Assembly (NCBI RefSeq): GCF_003337245.1
Contig: NZ_QPJE01000023.1
Span: forward strand, 1-33,790
DNA length: 33,790 nt
Source of the DNA: Halanaerobium sp. MA284_MarDTE_T2
GTDB lineage: Bacteria; Bacillota; Halanaerobiia; Halanaerobiales; Halanaerobiaceae
Direction of reading: 5' to 3'
Shown here piece after piece: positions 31,988 to 33,790 of this stretch; within the stretch, counting starts at the first letter, position 1, and every line of letters begins with the position of its first letter. The position numbers and the translations under genes were made by a program. Under the pieces are notes generated by a model. It ran no database searches, was not told the origin of the DNA, and saw only the letters and a list, made by a program, of their open reading frames with translations.

Positions 31988-33649
31988 TTATATCTCTATT
32001 CCAAATAAGTAATTACCATCTATAAACTCATAGCCGACAAAAAACTTAAAACAATCTTCCACTTTTGTTATCTTTGCTGTGATTTCATCCCATTTTTCGG
32101 TCTCTATTTTATATGCTGCATCAGCACTCAACTGCCACGAAGACTGAGGCAGATCTGATGGAATATTAAGCGTCATACCCGGCCGAATAAAAGTTTCTTC
32201 ATCTTCCCTGTCATCAGGCAGTGGAGAAGTACCGCTTACTTCCATTTTATCAAAAAACAACCTTGTATTTAACCTCATCCTGTTTTTAAATTTTCTGCTG
32301 TGGGTAAAACCTGTATAAAGATTAAAGATGTGGTAGTTCTCATAATCACCTTCATAATTGTGAAATCTGTAATTATGTCGCAAATGATATCTTAAATTTC
32401 CAATCAGCTTATAGCTGTAGTTCATATTTATTCTGCCAACCTGTTTATTGAGCCGAACACCACCATTTTCTACCTCACCAAATCCAACTGATGTAGTAAT
32501 ACCTTTAACCAAAGTAGGAAAATACAAGTCCAGAAATGGATAATAGTTGTAATCTTCCCCATCAACATATTTTAAGTTCCATCTAATTTTGTGCATAGAG
32601 GAATTAAGCACATATAACTCCTTAACCAGTCCATCTTCATTATATTCCTGACGCATACGTCCCCGCAGTCCGGGCAGATATGTCTGACTATATGTTAATA
32701 GGTAGCGGCGCTCATCTGCCAGCAGATCCTCTCCTATACCACCAGATATAGATAAACTGTTTTTTCTGTAATTTAAGGTGCTAAAAAATTCCTCATCATG
32801 TTCATCAACTTCCTCATCATCACTGTCATATATGTAAAGATATTTGTACCTATTTTGCCAGCTTAGATTATCAGTTATCTGATATTTATTTATAAATTCG
32901 CGGGTGTCTTCATCATCACCTGCCTGCCAGTAATAAATATTACCACTGTTTTTTTCGCTTGTCTGATATGGATAGGAAAACTCTACTGTCATGCCCTTCC
33001 CTGATTCATAACCGATCTGAGGTATAGGCATCGCATCTTTAAATTCCCCTTCTCCGTCTTCAGAATAATTATATTCTGCTGCATAATAGGGTAGATAAAA
33101 GGCAGGAACTTTACCTATATATGTGACTATATGGTGAAGAGTAATTGTTTTATCAGGATGTACCCTTATTTCTTTTGCTTTAAAATGGTAGTGAGGTTTT
33201 TCTCTAATACACGGTGTAAATTCTCCATCTGTCATATTGAGCTCCAGGGGTGATACAGCAGTTATATTTAACTTTTTGCTGCCAAAATTAAGCTCTCCCA
33301 GGCTGCTTTCTGCTCCATAGATTGTACCTTTTTCTTCTTCATAATTGTACTCCATACTCTCTCCTGTAACTTTCTGACTACCTGAGATAAGCACAACTTT
33401 CACCGGTGAAATAATCAATTTCTTCTCAGAATCAACTTTCAGACGCTCTGATAGTATTGAAAATTCCTCAGAGGAAAAAACTGCATTCCCACTAACAATC
33501 ATCTCTGCTTTCTGCTGTGAAAAAATTATTTCATCCCCTTTTATTGTATAATCTTCTTCTGCCGAAACACTGCCATTTACAAAAACAAGCAGGGCTGTAA
33601 CAGTTATTATGTAAGCTGCATTTTTAATTATGTTTTTGGATAAATTCAT
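31988..33649 (-). CDS. lptD: LptD/OstA-like LPS-assembly outer-membrane protein
   Basis: A 553-residue protein, shorter than E. coli LptD (about 780). A signal peptide (to about residue 30, VSAEE) is followed by an OstA-type beta-jellyroll (about 33-140; YTIKGDEIIFSQQKAEMIVSG, GESMEYNYEEEKGTIYG) and then the conserved LptD linker HYHFKAKEIRVHPDKTITLHH with VGKVPAFYLPYY-type ending (here YIGKVPAFYLPYY). The remainder is a beta-barrel with many aromatic strand ends. It inserts LPS into the outer leaflet. The compact barrel fits diderm Firmicutes. ATG at 33647-33649 has AGGAG. The 3' end of a group II intron lies only 48 bp upstream, so its promoter must be very close, inside the intron, or beyond it. 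Confidence 0.88.
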   Translation of the reverse strand: MNLSKNIIKNAAYIITVTALLVFVNGSVSAEEDYTIKGDEIIFSQQKAEMIVSGNAVFSSEEFSILSERLKVDSEKKLIISPVKVVLISGSQKVTGESMEYNYEEEKGTIYGAESSLGELNFGSKKLNITAVSPLELNMTDGEFTPCIREKPHYHFKAKEIRVHPDKTITLHHIVTYIGKVPAFYLPYYAAEYNYSEDGEGEFKDAMPIPQIGYESGKGMTVEFSYPYQTSEKNSGNIYYWQAGDDEDTREFINKYQITDNLSWQNRYKYLYIYDSDDEEVDEHDEEFFSTLNYRKNSLSISGGIGEDLLADERRYLLTYSQTYLPGLRGRMRQEYNEDGLVKELYVLNSSMHKIRWNLKYVDGEDYNYYPFLDLYFPTLVKGITTSVGFGEVENGGVRLNKQVGRINMNYSYKLIGNLRYHLRHNYRFHNYEGDYENYHIFNLYTGFTHSRKFKNRMRLNTRLFFDKMEVSGTSPLPDDREDEETFIRPGMTLNIPSDLPQSSWQLSADAAYKIETEKWDEITAKITKVEDCFKFFVGYEFIDGNYLFGIEI

Positions 33650-33696
33650 AAAGTTTATTTCTCCTATTTCAGCTCTAAATAAAGTTTTATAATTTA

Positions 33697-33790
33697 ATAG
33701 AGTAGGACCAGCCTTTCAGCTGGGACCCCTCGTCAAACTGCACGTACGGTTCTCCCGTATACAGCTTTCCGTCAGTCGTTGCCCCGTCTC
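33697..33790 (-). mobile_element. 3' end of a group II intron (domains V and VI)
   Basis: Read on the minus strand, 33768-33735 forms a 34-nt domain V: an AGC triad, lower stem AAGCUG/CAGUUU, ACGG-GAGA-CCGU tetraloop stem and a two-base bulge. Domain VI follows (about 33731-33700) with a GAAA loop, and the adenosine at 33703 is bulged between GAG/CUC and GG/CC pairs. The intron ends ...CUACUCUAU at 33697, seven nucleotides after and including the branch A. The maturase ORF and the 5' end lie beyond the window. The intron is in the same orientation as the lptD-like gene. Confidence 0.85.

Overview
The window looks like a low-GC, AT-rich chromosomal segment of a diderm Firmicute, most likely of the order Halanaerobiales (Halanaerobium-like). 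Gram-positive-lineage genes (sigH, long-form hpf, csaB/tagA, split sdaAA/sdaAB, yitT, DUF5693) lie beside genes for a lipopolysaccharide outer membrane (lpxA, an OstA/LptD-type translocon protein, heptose-activation genes, a patatin joined to a beta-barrel, two small signal-peptide barrel-like proteins). The taxonomic call is inference from gene content. No rRNA, tRNA or CRISPR was seen. All confidently called genes except one are on the minus strand.

Layout, left to right. 1-2118: an accessory stretch with a TauE/SafE permease and a VOC/glyoxalase-fold protein, bracketed by two copies of an inverted-repeat element; the first copy is cut by the window edge. 2319-3886: the two subunits of iron-sulfur L-serine dehydratase. 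4100-5278: a CtpA-type protease. 5436-13791: an operon-like run transcribed secA, prfB (with the +1 frameshift), DUF5693, csaB, tagA, yitT, which couples protein export and translation termination with cell-wall polymer and S-layer anchoring functions. 14010-20383: a second run transcribed from a SPOR/SpoIID-like/phosphodiester-glycosidase protein through a small barrel protein, rfaE1, rfaE2, an unlisted 37-aa membrane protein, sigH, comF and finally hpf, which ends at a strong terminator. 20745-22403: the only confident plus-strand gene, a radical SAM/HhH protein. 22381-28117: a D-2-hydroxyacid dehydrogenase, galU, a patatin/beta-barrel protein and a phosphohexomutase. 28292-33649: an envelope cluster transcribed lptD-like, barrel protein, lpxA, Gfo/Idh oxidoreductase, DegT aminotransferase. 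33697-33790: the 3' end of a group II intron directly upstream of the lptD-like gene.

Two themes stand out. First, lpxA is followed immediately by an oxidoreductase/aminotransferase pair of the GnnA/GnnB kind, which suggests lipid A made from a 3-amino sugar with amide-linked acyl chains. Second, a motif pair matching the Bacillus sigma-H consensus (RnAGGAwww, 11-12 nt, RnnGAATww) recurs upstream of hpf, sdaAB, the hydroxyacid dehydrogenase, the operon that contains sigH itself, and a small barrel protein. This suggests a sigma-H regulon reaching into envelope and metabolic genes in this organism.

The window begins inside one repeat and ends inside a group II intron, so it may be a complete assembly contig broken at multicopy sequences.
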